From: Flammeovirgaceae bacterium
Lineage (GTDB): Bacteria; Bacteroidota; Bacteroidia; Cytophagales; Cyclobacteriaceae
Direction: 5' to 3'
DNA length: 64,000 bases
Assembly: GCA_016709845.1 (NCBI GenBank)
Contig: JADJMA010000010.1
Coordinates: forward strand, 1-64,000
Shown: in pieces, positions 41,761-50,985 of the stretch
Numbering within the stretch: position 1 is the first letter of the stretch
How the letters are laid out: every line of letters starts with the position of its first letter
Program-made: the position numbers and the translations under genes
The notes under the pieces: model-generated
Database searches by the model: none
What the model was told of the DNA's origin: nothing
The model's input: the letters and a program-made list of their open reading frames with translations, nothing else

Positions 41761-42739
41761 ATGCAGGAGAAGAGAAATTTGATCTTGCTAATTTCATTGG
41801 TTGTCCAAATCAGCCTTTGCGTTGCGCTGTTATTTTTATTAACCGAGATGATACCTGGCTGTTGACAAAGATCTTTTCAGAGTATCAGATCAAACCGAAA
41901 TAGATAAAGTACTTTTAACAACTTCAAACAAGTCCCTTGAACTTGCTTATGATGGCTCAAAATGGATGGTAAATAAATCGTTTGAGGCCGACCGTCAATT
42001 GGTGACGATATTCTTTGCAGCCCTTATGCAAACAGAGCCGAAACGACCCGTTGGTGAAATTGTTAAGGATTCACTTCGTGAGCACATTTTGCGTAAAGGG
42101 ACTAATGTTAAATTATACGAGGGGGAAACCTTAGTAAAGGATTTTTGGGTAAGTGGTAACGATGCAAAAACAGAAACTTATTTTCTGCTTCAAGGCGATG
42201 AGGTTCCGTACCTCGTAACCATTCCAGGGTATCGACTTTATATAGCATCTCTTTTTGAATTGTCTGATAATGAATGGCGGGATAAGCGCATTTTCAATTT
42301 TAGATGGGAAAACTTCAAGTCGTTGAACGCTACCTTTCCAGGAGAAACCAAGGAAAATTTTACTATTTCATTCCAAAATAAATATTTTGGAATTGAGGGG
42401 TTAGCCCAATCGGACACAACAAAACTTAATGACTATTTAGATGCTGTTTCGCTTATCAAGGGCAGCCGATTTCTTTCTTCGGGCCAATCACCTATGTATG
42501 ATAGCCTGGCGAAAACTACATCTCAATTTTCGATTGTGGTTACTGACATAGCTAATCGAACGTATGAAATCGAAGTGTTTCCGGGCATCCACTCAACAGC
42601 TGAGATTTTAGGTAGATTGAACCACGAAACACTAGTCGTTTTTGACCGTACTCAAATAGCCTTAATTGCCCGAAAAGGCGCTATTTTGAAAGGTAATTCA
42701 TCCATTTCTTACATTTTTCAGATTGGTTTTTCTTTATAA
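41761..42739 (+). CDS. DUF4340-like protein at the end of the gld operon, one frameshift
   Basis: ATG at 41761 gives a short N-terminal anchor helix (NLILLISLVVQISLCVALLF), then a shift near 41857 leads to a soluble part (FRVSDQTEIDKVLLTTSNKS, LELAYDGSKWMVNKSFEADR, then GNDAKTETYFLLQGDEVPYL and FRWENFKSLNATFPGETK). The WMVNK and YLVTIPGY pattern resembles DUF4340 proteins, which often sit next to GldG-like genes. About 325 residues. It may work with the GldAFG transporter in the periplasm; that link is inferred from position only. Confidence 0.65.
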
Positions 42740-42777
42740 CTTTACCGCCCAGTAAAACCACAAACCACTGATTTACA

Positions 42778-43903
42778 ATGAAGTTTATCGTTAACTCAAG
42801 CTACCTGCTTAAGCAGCTTTCTAACATCAACGGAGTAATTACAACTAACCCTGTTGTTCCTATACTTGAAAATTTTCTTTTTGAGATCGATAAAAGCAGC
42901 CTTACTGTCACCGCTTCGGATCTGCAGACTTCCATGATTCACTGAAATAACAGTTGAATCGAAAGAGAAAGGAAATATTGCTGTCCCGGCCAGAATTCTC
43001 CTGGATACGTTAAAGAATTTGCCTGATCAGCCGGTTACATTTTCGATTGATGAATCGACTTATAGCATTGAAATCAGTTCTGACAACGGTCGCTACAAAT
43101 TGGCTGGAGAGAATGCTACGGATTTCCCTAAAGTGCCGGCTGTATCGAACGATTTCTCAGCCACCATTTCATCGGAAGTACTGGCTCGCGCCATAAACAA
43201 TACCATATTTGCTACAAGCAGCGATGAGTTGCGGCCGGCTATGACGGGTGTGTATGTTAATTTGGGTGAAAAGAATACAACGTTTGTAGCGACTGACGGT
43301 CATCGTTTAGTGCGTTACCGCAGAACGGATATTAAGTCGGATAATGGAAACTCAATTATTATTCCGCGCAAAGCGTTGAATCTACTGAAGGCAACCATTC
43401 CAACAGAAAATACGGATGTGAGCATTGACTTCAACATGTCCAATGCGTTCTTCAAGTTTGGAAACATCAGAATGATTTGCCGCTTGATTGACGAGCGATT
43501 CCCTGATTACGAAAATGTAATCCCGTCAACCAATCCTATCAAGATGACCATCAGCCGTACCGATTTGCTAGGTTCGCTCAAGCGGATTTCCATTTATGCT
43601 AATAAGACTACGCATCAGGTTAGACTAAAAATTACAGGCAGCGAACTTCAGGTTTCTGCCGAAGACCTTGATTTCTCCAATGAAGCAAATGAGCGCCTTT
43701 CCTGCGAACATGAAGGTGAGGACATCGAGATTGGCTTTAACGCAAAGTTCTTAATTGAGATGTTGACTAACCTGGATACCGATCAGATTAAACTCAATAT
43801 GTCAGCTTCTAATAAAGCAGGTGTTATCTTCCCTTCAGAAAAAGAGAAAGGTGAGGATATATTGATGCTGGTGATGCCGGTAATGCTGAACCAATACGTG
43901 TAA
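42778..43903 (+). CDS. dnaN: DNA polymerase III beta sliding clamp, one frameshift
   Basis: Ring-shaped processivity clamp. ATG at 42778 gives MKFIVNSSYLLKQLSNINGV, the expected N-terminus. A shift near 42943 separates TASDLQTSM from TEITVESKEKGNIAVPARIL. The remaining frame carries the other two clamp domains: GRYKLAGENATDFPKVPAV, RPAMTGVYVNLGEKNTTFVA, ATDGHRLVRYRR and the C-terminal VMPVMLNQYV. About 375 residues. Not next to dnaA here. It is followed by a strong bidirectional terminator. Confidence 0.93.
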
Positions 43904-43921
43904 CACCACAACTAATACTCA

Positions 43922-43961
43922 GAAAACAACAAAGCCCTCAAACGAGGGCTTTGTTGTTTTC
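43922..43961. terminator. Strong bidirectional terminator between dnaN and accC
   Basis: An 18-bp stem (GAAAACAACAAAGCCCTC and its complement) with a 4-base loop, AAAC. A and T runs inside the stem ends allow it to stop both converging transcripts. Confidence 0.88.
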
Positions 43962-43977
43962 GGTAAACTAGAAAAGA

Positions 43978-45323
43978 CTACTTCAAATCATCGAAGTTAA
44001 ACGAAGTTTCTAAAAACTTAGTCGTGAACTTTCCTGACCGGAAGATCGGATTGTCCATCAGTTTTAAATGAAAGGGGATGGTTGTCTTTACGCCCTCAAT
44101 AATATATTCACTCAGGGCCCGCTTCATCCGTGTAATCACTTCTTCTCTCGACTGACCGGTTACAATTAGTTTACCAATCATCGAGTCGTAGTTCGAAGGA
44201 ATGGTGTAACCCGCATAAACATGACTATCAATACGTACGCCATGGCCCCCCGGCTTGTGCATATTTATAATTTTACCTGGCGAAGGGCGGAAACCATTGG
44301 CGGATCTTCCGCATTGATGCGGCATTCCATGGCAAATAAGTTAGGATAATAGTTAGTGCCTGAGATGGGTACACCCGCTGCTACTTTTATTTGTTCTTTG
44401 ATCAGATCATAATTGGTTACTTCTTCCGTGATGGGATGCTCCACCTGAATACGGGTATTCATTTCCATGAAGTAAAAATCACCATGCTTATCAACTAAAA
44501 ACTCAATCGTGCCTGCACCTTCATAGTTAATTGCTTTGGCACCTTTAATAGCGGCTTCGCCCATCCGTTCGCGCAATTCCTGACTGACTACTGGCGAGGG
44601 CGTTTCTTCTACTAATTTCTGATGCCTTCTTTGTATGGAGCAATCGCGTTCCGACAAGTGACAAACTTTTCCATATTGATCACCAACAATCTGTATTTCA
44701 ATGTGCCTTGGCTCCTCAACAAATTTTTCAAGATAGAGACCATCGTTAGCAAAGGATGCCCCTGCTTCTCGTTTGGCATCATCCCAGGCCTTTTGAAATT
44801 CAGATTCATCATTGATGATCCGCATGCCTTTACCACCACCAGCCGTAGCTTTTACAATAACAGGATACTTAATTTTCTTGGCGATCTTCTTCCCATGTTC
44901 AACAGACTCTAATAACCCGTCAGAACCGGGAATACAGGGAACGCCCGCTTTAATCATGGTTGCCTTGGCTGTGGCCTTATCACCCATTGAGTTAATCATG
45001 GCAGCTGTGGGGCCAATAAACTTTATACCATATTCGTGGCATACGGAGGAGAACTCAGCATTCTCTGAAAGAAAGCCGTATCCCGGATGAATCGCGTCTG
45101 CGTTGGTAATCTCGGCAGCAGAAATAATTCGTGGAATATTCAGGTAAGATTCTTTGCTTGGTGCAGCACCGATACAAACGGCTTCATCGGCAAAGCGAAC
45201 ATGTAGGCTTTCGCGATCTGCAGTTGAGTACACTGCTACCGTTTTTATATCCATCTCTTTGCAAGTACGGATAATACGTAATGCAATTTCACCACGGTTA
45301 GCAATCAATATTTTCTTAAACAT
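43978..45323 (-). CDS. accC: Acetyl-CoA carboxylase biotin carboxylase subunit, one frameshift
   Basis: ATP-dependent carboxylation of biotin on AccB, first step of fatty-acid synthesis. MFKKILIANRGEIALRIIRT is the family N-terminus; then HPGYGFLSENAEFSSVC, KATAGGGKGMRIINDE (ATP-binding Gly loop), ERDCSIQRRHQKLVEE, FYFMEMNTRIQVEHP (catalytic region). A shift near 44300 links NAEDP to ANGFRPSPGKI, followed by PSNYDSMIGKLIV. About 448 residues. Downstream of accB (about 70 bases apart) on the same strand in the block fabH-efp-accB-accC. Confidence 0.93.
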
Positions 45324-45394
45324 AATGGTAATTCAAAATTTAAAATTCAAGATTGAGATACTGATTTTGAACATTGAATGTTAAATCTTATAAG

Positions 45395-45937
45395 TTAATC
45401 AGGTTCAACAACGAAGAGAACCTGGTCGTATTCTACCGGTGATGAGTTTTCTACCATCGCCTTTACAATAGTTCCGGAAACTTCTGATTCAATTTCGTTA
45501 AAGAGCTTCATCGCTTCAATAATACAAACCGTTTTACCTTTGGTCACTTTATCACCCACTGAAATAAGTGGAGGCGAATCGGGATTCGATGATCGGTAGA
45601 AAGTACCAATCATGGGTGATTTAATCTCCACGGTTGTTTTAGCGGATACTGGCTTATCAACTTTTGGGGCAGCTACGGGTACCTGTACGGCTTGAGCTGC
45701 AACAGGAGCAGCCATTACATGGGTAGGAGAAGACGATTTCATCACCTTCTGATCCGGCTCTCGCTTAACATGGATTTTAAGTTCTTTGGTTTCAATATCT
45801 ACTTCGTTAAGGCCCGATTGAGCAATAAAGTCGATAAGGTCTCTAATTTCAGAAGTTTTCATGTCACTTTGTTTTTTTGGTTCAGATGCCCCAGAAGTAC
45901 TGGGTGATTTTGAAGTGATATTTTTTTTTGTTGCCAT
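45395..45937 (-). CDS. accB: Acetyl-CoA carboxylase biotin carboxyl carrier protein
   Basis: Carries biotin between the two half-reactions of acetyl-CoA carboxylase. Intact, 180 residues. An N-terminal low-complexity Lys/Ser/Thr stretch precedes EIRDLIDFIAQSGLNEVDIE, an Ala/Pro/Val-rich hinge (residues ~72-98) and the biotinyl domain: IKSPMIGTFYRSSNPDSPPL and CIIEAMKLFNEIESEVSG, with Lys in EAMKL as the biotinylation site. It starts 5 bases downstream of the efp stop, so efp-accB are co-transcribed. Confidence 0.94.
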   Translation of the reverse strand: MATKKNITSKSPSTSGASEPKKQSDMKTSEIRDLIDFIAQSGLNEVDIETKELKIHVKREPDQKVMKSSSPTHVMAAPVAAQAVQVPVAAPKVDKPVSAKTTVEIKSPMIGTFYRSSNPDSPPLISVGDKVTKGKTVCIIEAMKLFNEIESEVSGTIVKAMVENSSPVEYDQVLFVVEPD

Positions 45938-45942
45938 GATTT

Positions 45943-46506
45943 TTATTTAACCCGTTCTACATATTCACCGGTATCTGTTTTAATCTTAATATTATCTCCG
46001 GTTTTAACAAATAAAGGCACCCGAATTTCGGCACCGGTATCAATGGTTGCTGTCTTAAGGGTACGAGTCGCGGTGTCGCCTTGCATACCCGGCTCTGTGT
46101 AAGTAACATTTACAACAACATGCGAGGGCGGTTCAGCGGTAATGGGAGAGGTACCGTTTTCAAATGCGATTAAAATTGTTACTCCTTCTTTAATATATTT
46201 TACGGAGTCTCCCAAAAGTACTTTATCAAGATAGACTTGCTCAAAAGTTACATTGTCCATGCAAACCAAACTATCTCCATCTTGATAAAGGTATTGATAC
46301 TCTTTCGTTTCAACACGAAGTTGATCTACCGAATCACCGGGACGAAAGCGATTCTCAACGATTTTACCTGTTCTTACACTTCTCATTTTTACCTGATAAA
46401 AAGCACGTAAGTTACCGGGTGTGCGATGTTGAAGTTCTTCGATTTGAACTACTTCACCATTGTACCGGATGTAATTGCCTTTACTGAGGTCAGAAACTGT
46501 TGCCAT
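45943..46506 (-). CDS. efp: Elongation factor P with an Asn-type tip loop
   Basis: Relieves ribosome stalling at polyproline stretches. Intact, 187 residues, three beta-barrel domains: MATVSDLSKGNYIRYNGEV, KEYQYLYQDGDSLVCMDNVT and VNVTYTEPGMQGDTATRTLK, ending ETGEYVERVK-like (TDTGEYVERVK). The tip loop reads HRTPGNLRAFYQ, so the residue corresponding to the modified Lys34 of E. coli (PGK) is Asn32. EpmA-type lysylation or EarP-type Arg rhamnosylation therefore cannot apply here. It sits between fabH and accB. Confidence 0.93.
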   Translation of the reverse strand: MATVSDLSKGNYIRYNGEVVQIEELQHRTPGNLRAFYQVKMRSVRTGKIVENRFRPGDSVDQLRVETKEYQYLYQDGDSLVCMDNVTFEQVYLDKVLLGDSVKYIKEGVTILIAFENGTSPITAEPPSHVVVNVTYTEPGMQGDTATRTLKTATIDTGAEIRVPLFVKTGDNIKIKTDTGEYVERVK

Positions 46507-46578
46507 AAAAAAATCAGACTTTAATTTACAAATGAATTGATTAATTACAATTTTCTAAATACGAGCGGTAAGTTGGCG

Positions 46579-47574
46579 TTAACTGTTGTAGGCCCACTTT
46601 ACATAAACGGAACCCCAGGTAAATCCGCCACCAAAGGCGGCCATTAGCAAGTTGTCACCTTTTTTTAATTTCTTTTCAAAATCCCACAACAGAAGAGGAA
46701 TGGTACCTGCGGTAGTGTTTCCATAGCGCTCAATATTCATAAGTACTTTTTCCTGACTAATCCCTACACGACTTGCCGTAGCATCAATAATACGTTTATT
46801 GGCCTGATGTGGTAAGAGCCAATCGATGGTTTCGGGTGTGAGTTTATTTCGTTCGGCAACTTGTGCAGCTACTTCCGCCATATTGGTAACCGCGAACTTA
46901 TAAACAGCGGCTCCTTCCTGATAAACGAAATGTTGTCTTCCATCTACGGTTTGTGTACTAGCGGGCATCCGGCTACCGCCTGCTTTCATATGGAGATACG
47001 ATTCGCCACCGCCATCGCTTTTCAAAATCCAATCCATAACCCCTACATCTTCTGTGGTAGGTTCCAATAAAACACAACCAGCGCCATCTCCAAATATGAT
47101 GCAAGTGGTACGATCGGTATAATCAACAATGGCCGACATTTTATCGCCACCAATGACAACTACTTTTTTGTATACGCCTGATTGAATGAAACTGGCTCCG
47201 GTTGCTAAGGCATAAATAAAGCCTGAGCAAGCTGCCCCCATATCAAAACTAAATGCGTTGGTTGCCCCTACCGAAGAGGCTACAATGTTGGCTGTAGCCG
47301 GAAAAGTCATATCCGCAGTAACGGTAGCAAATATGATCAGATCTATTTCTTTGGGATCTATTTTGGTTTTGGCAAGCATGTCTTTAACCGCTGCAATGCC
47401 CATAACACTAACTCCTTGGTTGTCACCTTTTAAAATTCTTCTTTCCTTAATACCGGTTCGTGAGGTAATCCATTCATCGTTGGTTTCCACCAGTGTTTCA
47501 AGTTCCTTGTTTGTAAGAATGTAGTCGGGAACGTAACCTCCTACACCTGTAATCGCGGCTTTTATTTTATTCAT
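46579..47574 (-). CDS. fabH: Beta-ketoacyl-ACP synthase III
   Basis: Starts fatty-acid chains by condensing acetyl-CoA with malonyl-ACP. Intact, 331 residues from ATG 47574 (MNKIKAAITGVGGYVPDYIL); the frame is open for 25 more codons upstream, but that part covers the upstream terminator hairpin. Catalytic triad is visible: Cys in DMGAACSGFIYAL, His in WLLPHQANKRIID and Asn in IERYGNTTAGTIPL. The C-terminal LLMAAFGGGFTWGSVYVKW is typical. efp follows after 72 bases. plsX, often between rpmF and fabH in bacteria, is absent here. Confidence 0.94.
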   Translation of the reverse strand: MNKIKAAITGVGGYVPDYILTNKELETLVETNDEWITSRTGIKERRILKGDNQGVSVMGIAAVKDMLAKTKIDPKEIDLIIFATVTADMTFPATANIVASSVGATNAFSFDMGAACSGFIYALATGASFIQSGVYKKVVVIGGDKMSAIVDYTDRTTCIIFGDGAGCVLLEPTTEDVGVMDWILKSDGGGESYLHMKAGGSRMPASTQTVDGRQHFVYQEGAAVYKFAVTNMAEVAAQVAERNKLTPETIDWLLPHQANKRIIDATASRVGISQEKVLMNIERYGNTTAGTIPLLLWDFEKKLKKGDNLLMAAFGGGFTWGSVYVKWAYNS

Positions 47575-47606
47575 ACTATATAGTTGGCAGTTTGGCTGGC
47601 CATGTG

Positions 47607-47643
47607 TAAAAAAAACAAGGCCCGATTGAAATTTCAATCGGGC
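47607..47643 (-). terminator. Intrinsic terminator between rpmF and fabH
   Basis: Stem GCCCGATTGAA (47620-47630) with its complement at 47633-47643; on the minus strand it is followed by a run of eight to nine Ts (A-run at about 47607-47615). It would end or attenuate the DUF177-rpmF transcript before fabH. Confidence 0.8.
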
Positions 47644-47736
47644 TTTCAATGGTACGATACGTTAACTACTTTGTTTGTCGTGCTGACTGACAAAGCAAAA
47701 ATTAATCTTTACCTTAATGGATACGATCATGGCGTA

Positions 47737-47928
47737 TTAAGCCAATACCTCCTTCTCCATCACCACATTGCCTTTATAAAATAACTTTCCTTCATGCCAA
47801 AAGGCGCGATGGGGCAAGTGGTTTTCTCCCGTTGTAGGACACACCGCCATTTGCTTGGCAGTTGCCTTATAATGGGTTCTTCTTTTATCTCTGCGGGTTT
47901 TCGAGGTTTTTCGTTTCGGATTTGGCAT
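47737..47928 (-). CDS. rpmF: 50S ribosomal protein L32
   Basis: Intact, 63 residues. MPNPKRKTSKTRRDKRRTHY is the invariant basic N-terminus, followed by AVCPTTGENHLPHRAF. Only one Cys is present, so this is the non-zinc-binding form. The gene starts 14 bases after the DUF177 stop, the normal arrangement in many bacteria. Confidence 0.96.
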   Translation of the reverse strand: MPNPKRKTSKTRRDKRRTHYKATAKQMAVCPTTGENHLPHRAFWHEGKLFYKGNVVMEKEVLA

Positions 47929-47941
47929 AACCTATTCTAAT

Positions 47942-48458
47942 TTATTTTAACTTTTTTAATTTTTCCCACCGTGGGTCTATGTTCTCTTTTTCTTCCTTGG
48001 CTTCTTCCGTGCTATAAACAATTTTCACTTCTGTGTCATCTTCCTCACTTACTTCATTCTGAAATTTGGGATGAAGTTTTTTTATTGGAATTGCCAAAAC
48101 AATGAATTCGTAAATAAACTGCCCGATATCAATGCTATCCTGATCGCGGGTAATGATGACGATTTCATCACTAACTTCCTTTGCTTCATCTCCATATTTG
48201 AATACAATCTTTCTGGTTTCTTCAATTTGATAGTCGAAAGGCTCCAACGAGCGATCGCACACCAAAGAGGTTTTACCAGAAATATTAAAATCAATCTCAA
48301 TGAACGTTTCCCTTTTGTCTAAAACAATCCGTACATCAAAATCTCCGCCCGAAATCACCTCTTTCCCATACTTTTCAAAAAAGCTATTGGATAGCTTAAA
48401 ATCGAAAATATGGGTCTTTTTGCTGAGCCCAATGATATTGATGCTAAATTCTTTTCAA
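47942..48458 (-). CDS. DUF177 (YceD-like) protein upstream of rpmF, frameshifted near start
   Basis: Member of the YceD/DUF177 family, implicated in 23S rRNA or ribosome metabolism and nearly always next to rpmF. The clear part begins FSINIIGLSKKTHIFDFKLS and continues NSFFEKYGKEVISGGDFDVR, FDYQIEETRKIVFKYGDEA and acidic IVYSTEEAKEEKENIDPRWE before KLKKLK. The frame is open upstream of the 48358 Met but the start is lost; a TTG at 48456-48458 joined by a one-base shift gives the expected LKKxFSINIIG. The start is therefore uncertain. About 170 residues. Confidence 0.75.
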
Positions 48459-48573
48459 CCCAATGGGTTTTTAAAATGAGCGGGCAAATTTATCAGTATT
48501 TATTGAATTTATGCCTTTTAACCTCTATAATTTTGAAGAGGACGCGATTTTCACATCAAAAACAGAGCATTTT

Positions 48574-48960
48574 TTACCAATACTGTGTAAAGGCAACAGT
48601 TTTCAATTCAGAAACTGGTTTCTTCTCTAAATTTTCGATTAAATAGTCAACAACATTCTTTTTGAAACCTAATTTGATAGCAATACTCTTTGTGAAAATG
48701 ACTTCGCTCTCAAATACCTTTTGGTCAGCAAAAATTAGCTCAATGCAACCCATTAAGTAATCGAATTTCTGCTCGTTTGAAAGTGCACCCAATGTGTCAA
48801 TCGGTTCGGGATTGCGAATTAATAGGTTCACTTCTTCTTCAGGAAACTTCCGGTCCTGCGCAATCTTCAGGATCATATCGCGCTCCGTTTTAGCAAAATG
48901 TTTGTCAGCCTCCGCTAGTTGAATAAGTATGTTTAGCTTTTTTTTAGTAACAATATCCAT
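48574..48960 (-). CDS. TerB-like domain protein
   Basis: Intact, 128 residues, all-alpha. The N-terminal ILIQLAEADKHFAKTERDMI followed by LKIAQDRKFPEEEVNLLIRN matches the TerB/DjlA-N fold (acidic, metal-binding-like helix pair), and YLMGCIELIFADQKVFESE repeats the pattern. TerB proteins occur in tellurite-resistance and stress systems, but no ter genes are nearby, so the role is unknown. The start is supported by GGAGG 9 bases before the ATG, an unusually strong ribosome-binding site for this window. Confidence 0.7.
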   Translation of the reverse strand: MDIVTKKKLNILIQLAEADKHFAKTERDMILKIAQDRKFPEEEVNLLIRNPEPIDTLGALSNEQKFDYLMGCIELIFADQKVFESEVIFTKSIAIKLGFKKNVVDYLIENLEKKPVSELKTVAFTQYW

Positions 48961-49049
48961 TTCATTCCTCCGTGAAAATCAAATCTAACATTAATTGTAT
49001 TTTTAATCGGTCAAAGATGTCAATAGACTAAAAAAACATGTAAGTTTTT

Positions 49050-50079
49050 TTAGCTTTCTACCAATTGTGATCTCCTATTCTTGATTATCTCGCAGGCAAC
49101 ATACATGGCTTGTCTCATAGAACTTTCGCTGGCAAGGTTTTTTCCAGCAAGATTATAGGCCGTTCCATGATCGGGGGAAGTCCGTACATAGGGTAATCCT
49201 GCAGTATAATTGATGCCAGATTCAAAAGAAAGTGTTTTAAACGCCACGAGGCCTTGGTCGTGGTACATAGCAATAATTCCATCGAATTTTGCATGTTGGC
49301 CCGATGCGAAAAATCCATCGGCAGGAAAAGGGCCAAAAATCAATTTACCTTTATTCTTAAGGTCCTGAATAACAGGCTTTATCACTTCATTTTCTTCAGT
49401 ACCTAATAGACCCTCATCTCCGGCATGGGGATTTAATCCCAAGACGGCAATTTTTGGTTTACTGATCATGAAATCTTTTTTCAACGTTAGTTCCAACAAT
49501 CGTATTTTAAGTTCTACACGCTCGCGGGTTATAAAAGTTGGGATTTCCTTAACAGGGATATGCTCTGTTACCAACCCTACCTTAAGATCTTGCGCCACCA
49601 TTAACATCAGGCTTTCTCCTGCGTTAAACTCTTGGGTCAGGTATTCTGTGTGTCCCTGAAACGGAAAATCTTCACCATGAATTGTATTTTTATCGATGGG
49701 GCCAGTAACAAACCCATCAATCAAGCCTTCTTTAACTTCTTCAACCGCTTTCTTTAAACAGAGCAAAGCAGCCTTGGCCGTTTGGCGCGAAGGTTGGCCG
49801 GGATTAATTTCAATCATATCCTCCCCAGCAATTAACTACATTAATGGTTTTAGGAAAGAATTGTCCTTTTGATTTAACTACGTTATAATTAAACTCCTCG
49901 AGGTTCATAAGTTTTCTATAAAAAGAAAGTGCTTTGGTAGACCCATAAATAACAGGTGTTAATAAAGTATGAAGTCGATGATCAGCCAATGCTTTAATAA
50001 CAACTTCCGGACCGATACCGTTAAGGTCGCCTAGCGTTATTCCAATACGAGGTTTATCTGTAGGATGTGTTTGAATCAT
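49050..50079 (-). CDS. pdxA: 4-hydroxythreonine-4-phosphate dehydrogenase, one frameshift
   Basis: NAD-dependent step of pyridoxal phosphate synthesis (DXP-independent of the salvage route). The N-terminal frame (50079-49810) begins with PRIGITLGDLNGIGPEVVIK. A shift near 49812 leads to the rest: LIDGFVTGPIDKNTIHGEDF, FQGHTEYLTQEF (substrate/metal His), GLNPHAGDEGLLG and YHDQGLVAFKTL, with VRTSPDHGTAYNLAGKNL at the end. These carry the metal-binding His residues of PdxA. About 343 residues. Divergent from rsmA, with 118 bases between the starts. Confidence 0.92.
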
Positions 50080-50197
50080 GATTTAGTATTTGAATTTACT
50101 TCACTCGCAATTTAGTGTAATTTTCTTGTTTTGATTTTATACTTTGTAGTTTGGTAAAATTTTGTGCTAACTCGGTTGATCCAAATAATTCTGTACT

Positions 50198-50985
50198 ATG
50201 GTGCGTCCTAAAAAACATCTTGGGCAACATTTTTTAAAGGACCAGACCATCGCCTTACGGATTGTGGATGCTCTTCAGCTTTCTTCAGAAAGAAGTACAG
50301 TAATAGAGATTGGCCCGGGTACTGGCGTGCTCACCAAGTATTTACAAAAGAAGGATTCGGTGGATTTAACGCTGGTAGAAATTGATTGGGAATCAATCGC
50401 CTATCTGAAAGAGCACTTCGCAGGTCTTGCGGACAAAATTGTTGAGGGCGATTTTTTAAAGCTCGACCTCAAAGCACAATTCACTGACGATCTGCATATC
50501 ATTGGTAATTTCCCATACAACATCTCCTCTCAGATTTTCTTTAAAGTCTTAGATCATCGGTTGCAGGTAAAACAAGTGGTTTGCATGTTGCAAAAAGAAG
50601 TTGCTGACCGGATTGCTGAGAAACCCGGAAGTAAGACGTATGGCATTCTTAGCGTTTTATTGCAAGCCTATTACGATATCGAATATTTATTTAAAGTTCC
50701 ACCAGGAGTATTCTTTCCCCACCTAAAGTAATGTCTGCGGTAATCAGGTTAACCCGTAACAACCTGGTGAGATTGGATTGTGATGAAGTGCTTTTTAAAG
50801 TGGTGGTGAAGCAAGCATTTCAAAACAGGCGTAAGACCTTGCGCAACGCATTGAAAGTTTTAAATTTGCCTGCCTCTCTGATAAGCCATCCGCTTATGGA
50901 TAAACGAGCTGAACAATTAGGGGTAGAACAGTTTGTTTTTCTAACTAAACAATTAGAAGATTTTCGTGAAACCCATGGAATTTGA
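50198..50985 (+). CDS. rsmA: 16S rRNA dimethyladenosine transferase (KsgA), one frameshift
   Basis: Dimethylates two adjacent adenines near the 3' end of 16S rRNA. VRPKKHLGQHFLKDQTIALR is the typical N-terminus, VIEIGPGTGVLTKYL the SAM-binding motif, VEGDFLKLDL the next conserved segment and IGNFPYNISSQIFFKVL the catalytic NFPY motif. A lost C in the run near 50720 breaks VFFPPPKVMSAVIRL, restored across frames; the rest (VKQAFQNRRKTLRNALKVL) ends at 50985. About 262 residues. The mgtE start (50975) overlaps its end. Confidence 0.94.

Noticed and set aside
42778..43961. Replication origin next to dnaN
   Set aside because: No dnaA gene and no clustered DnaA boxes; dnaN sits between the gld operon and accC.
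48574..48960. Tellurite-resistance cluster from the TerB-like gene
   Set aside because: No other ter genes; TerB-like domains are widespread outside tellurite resistance.
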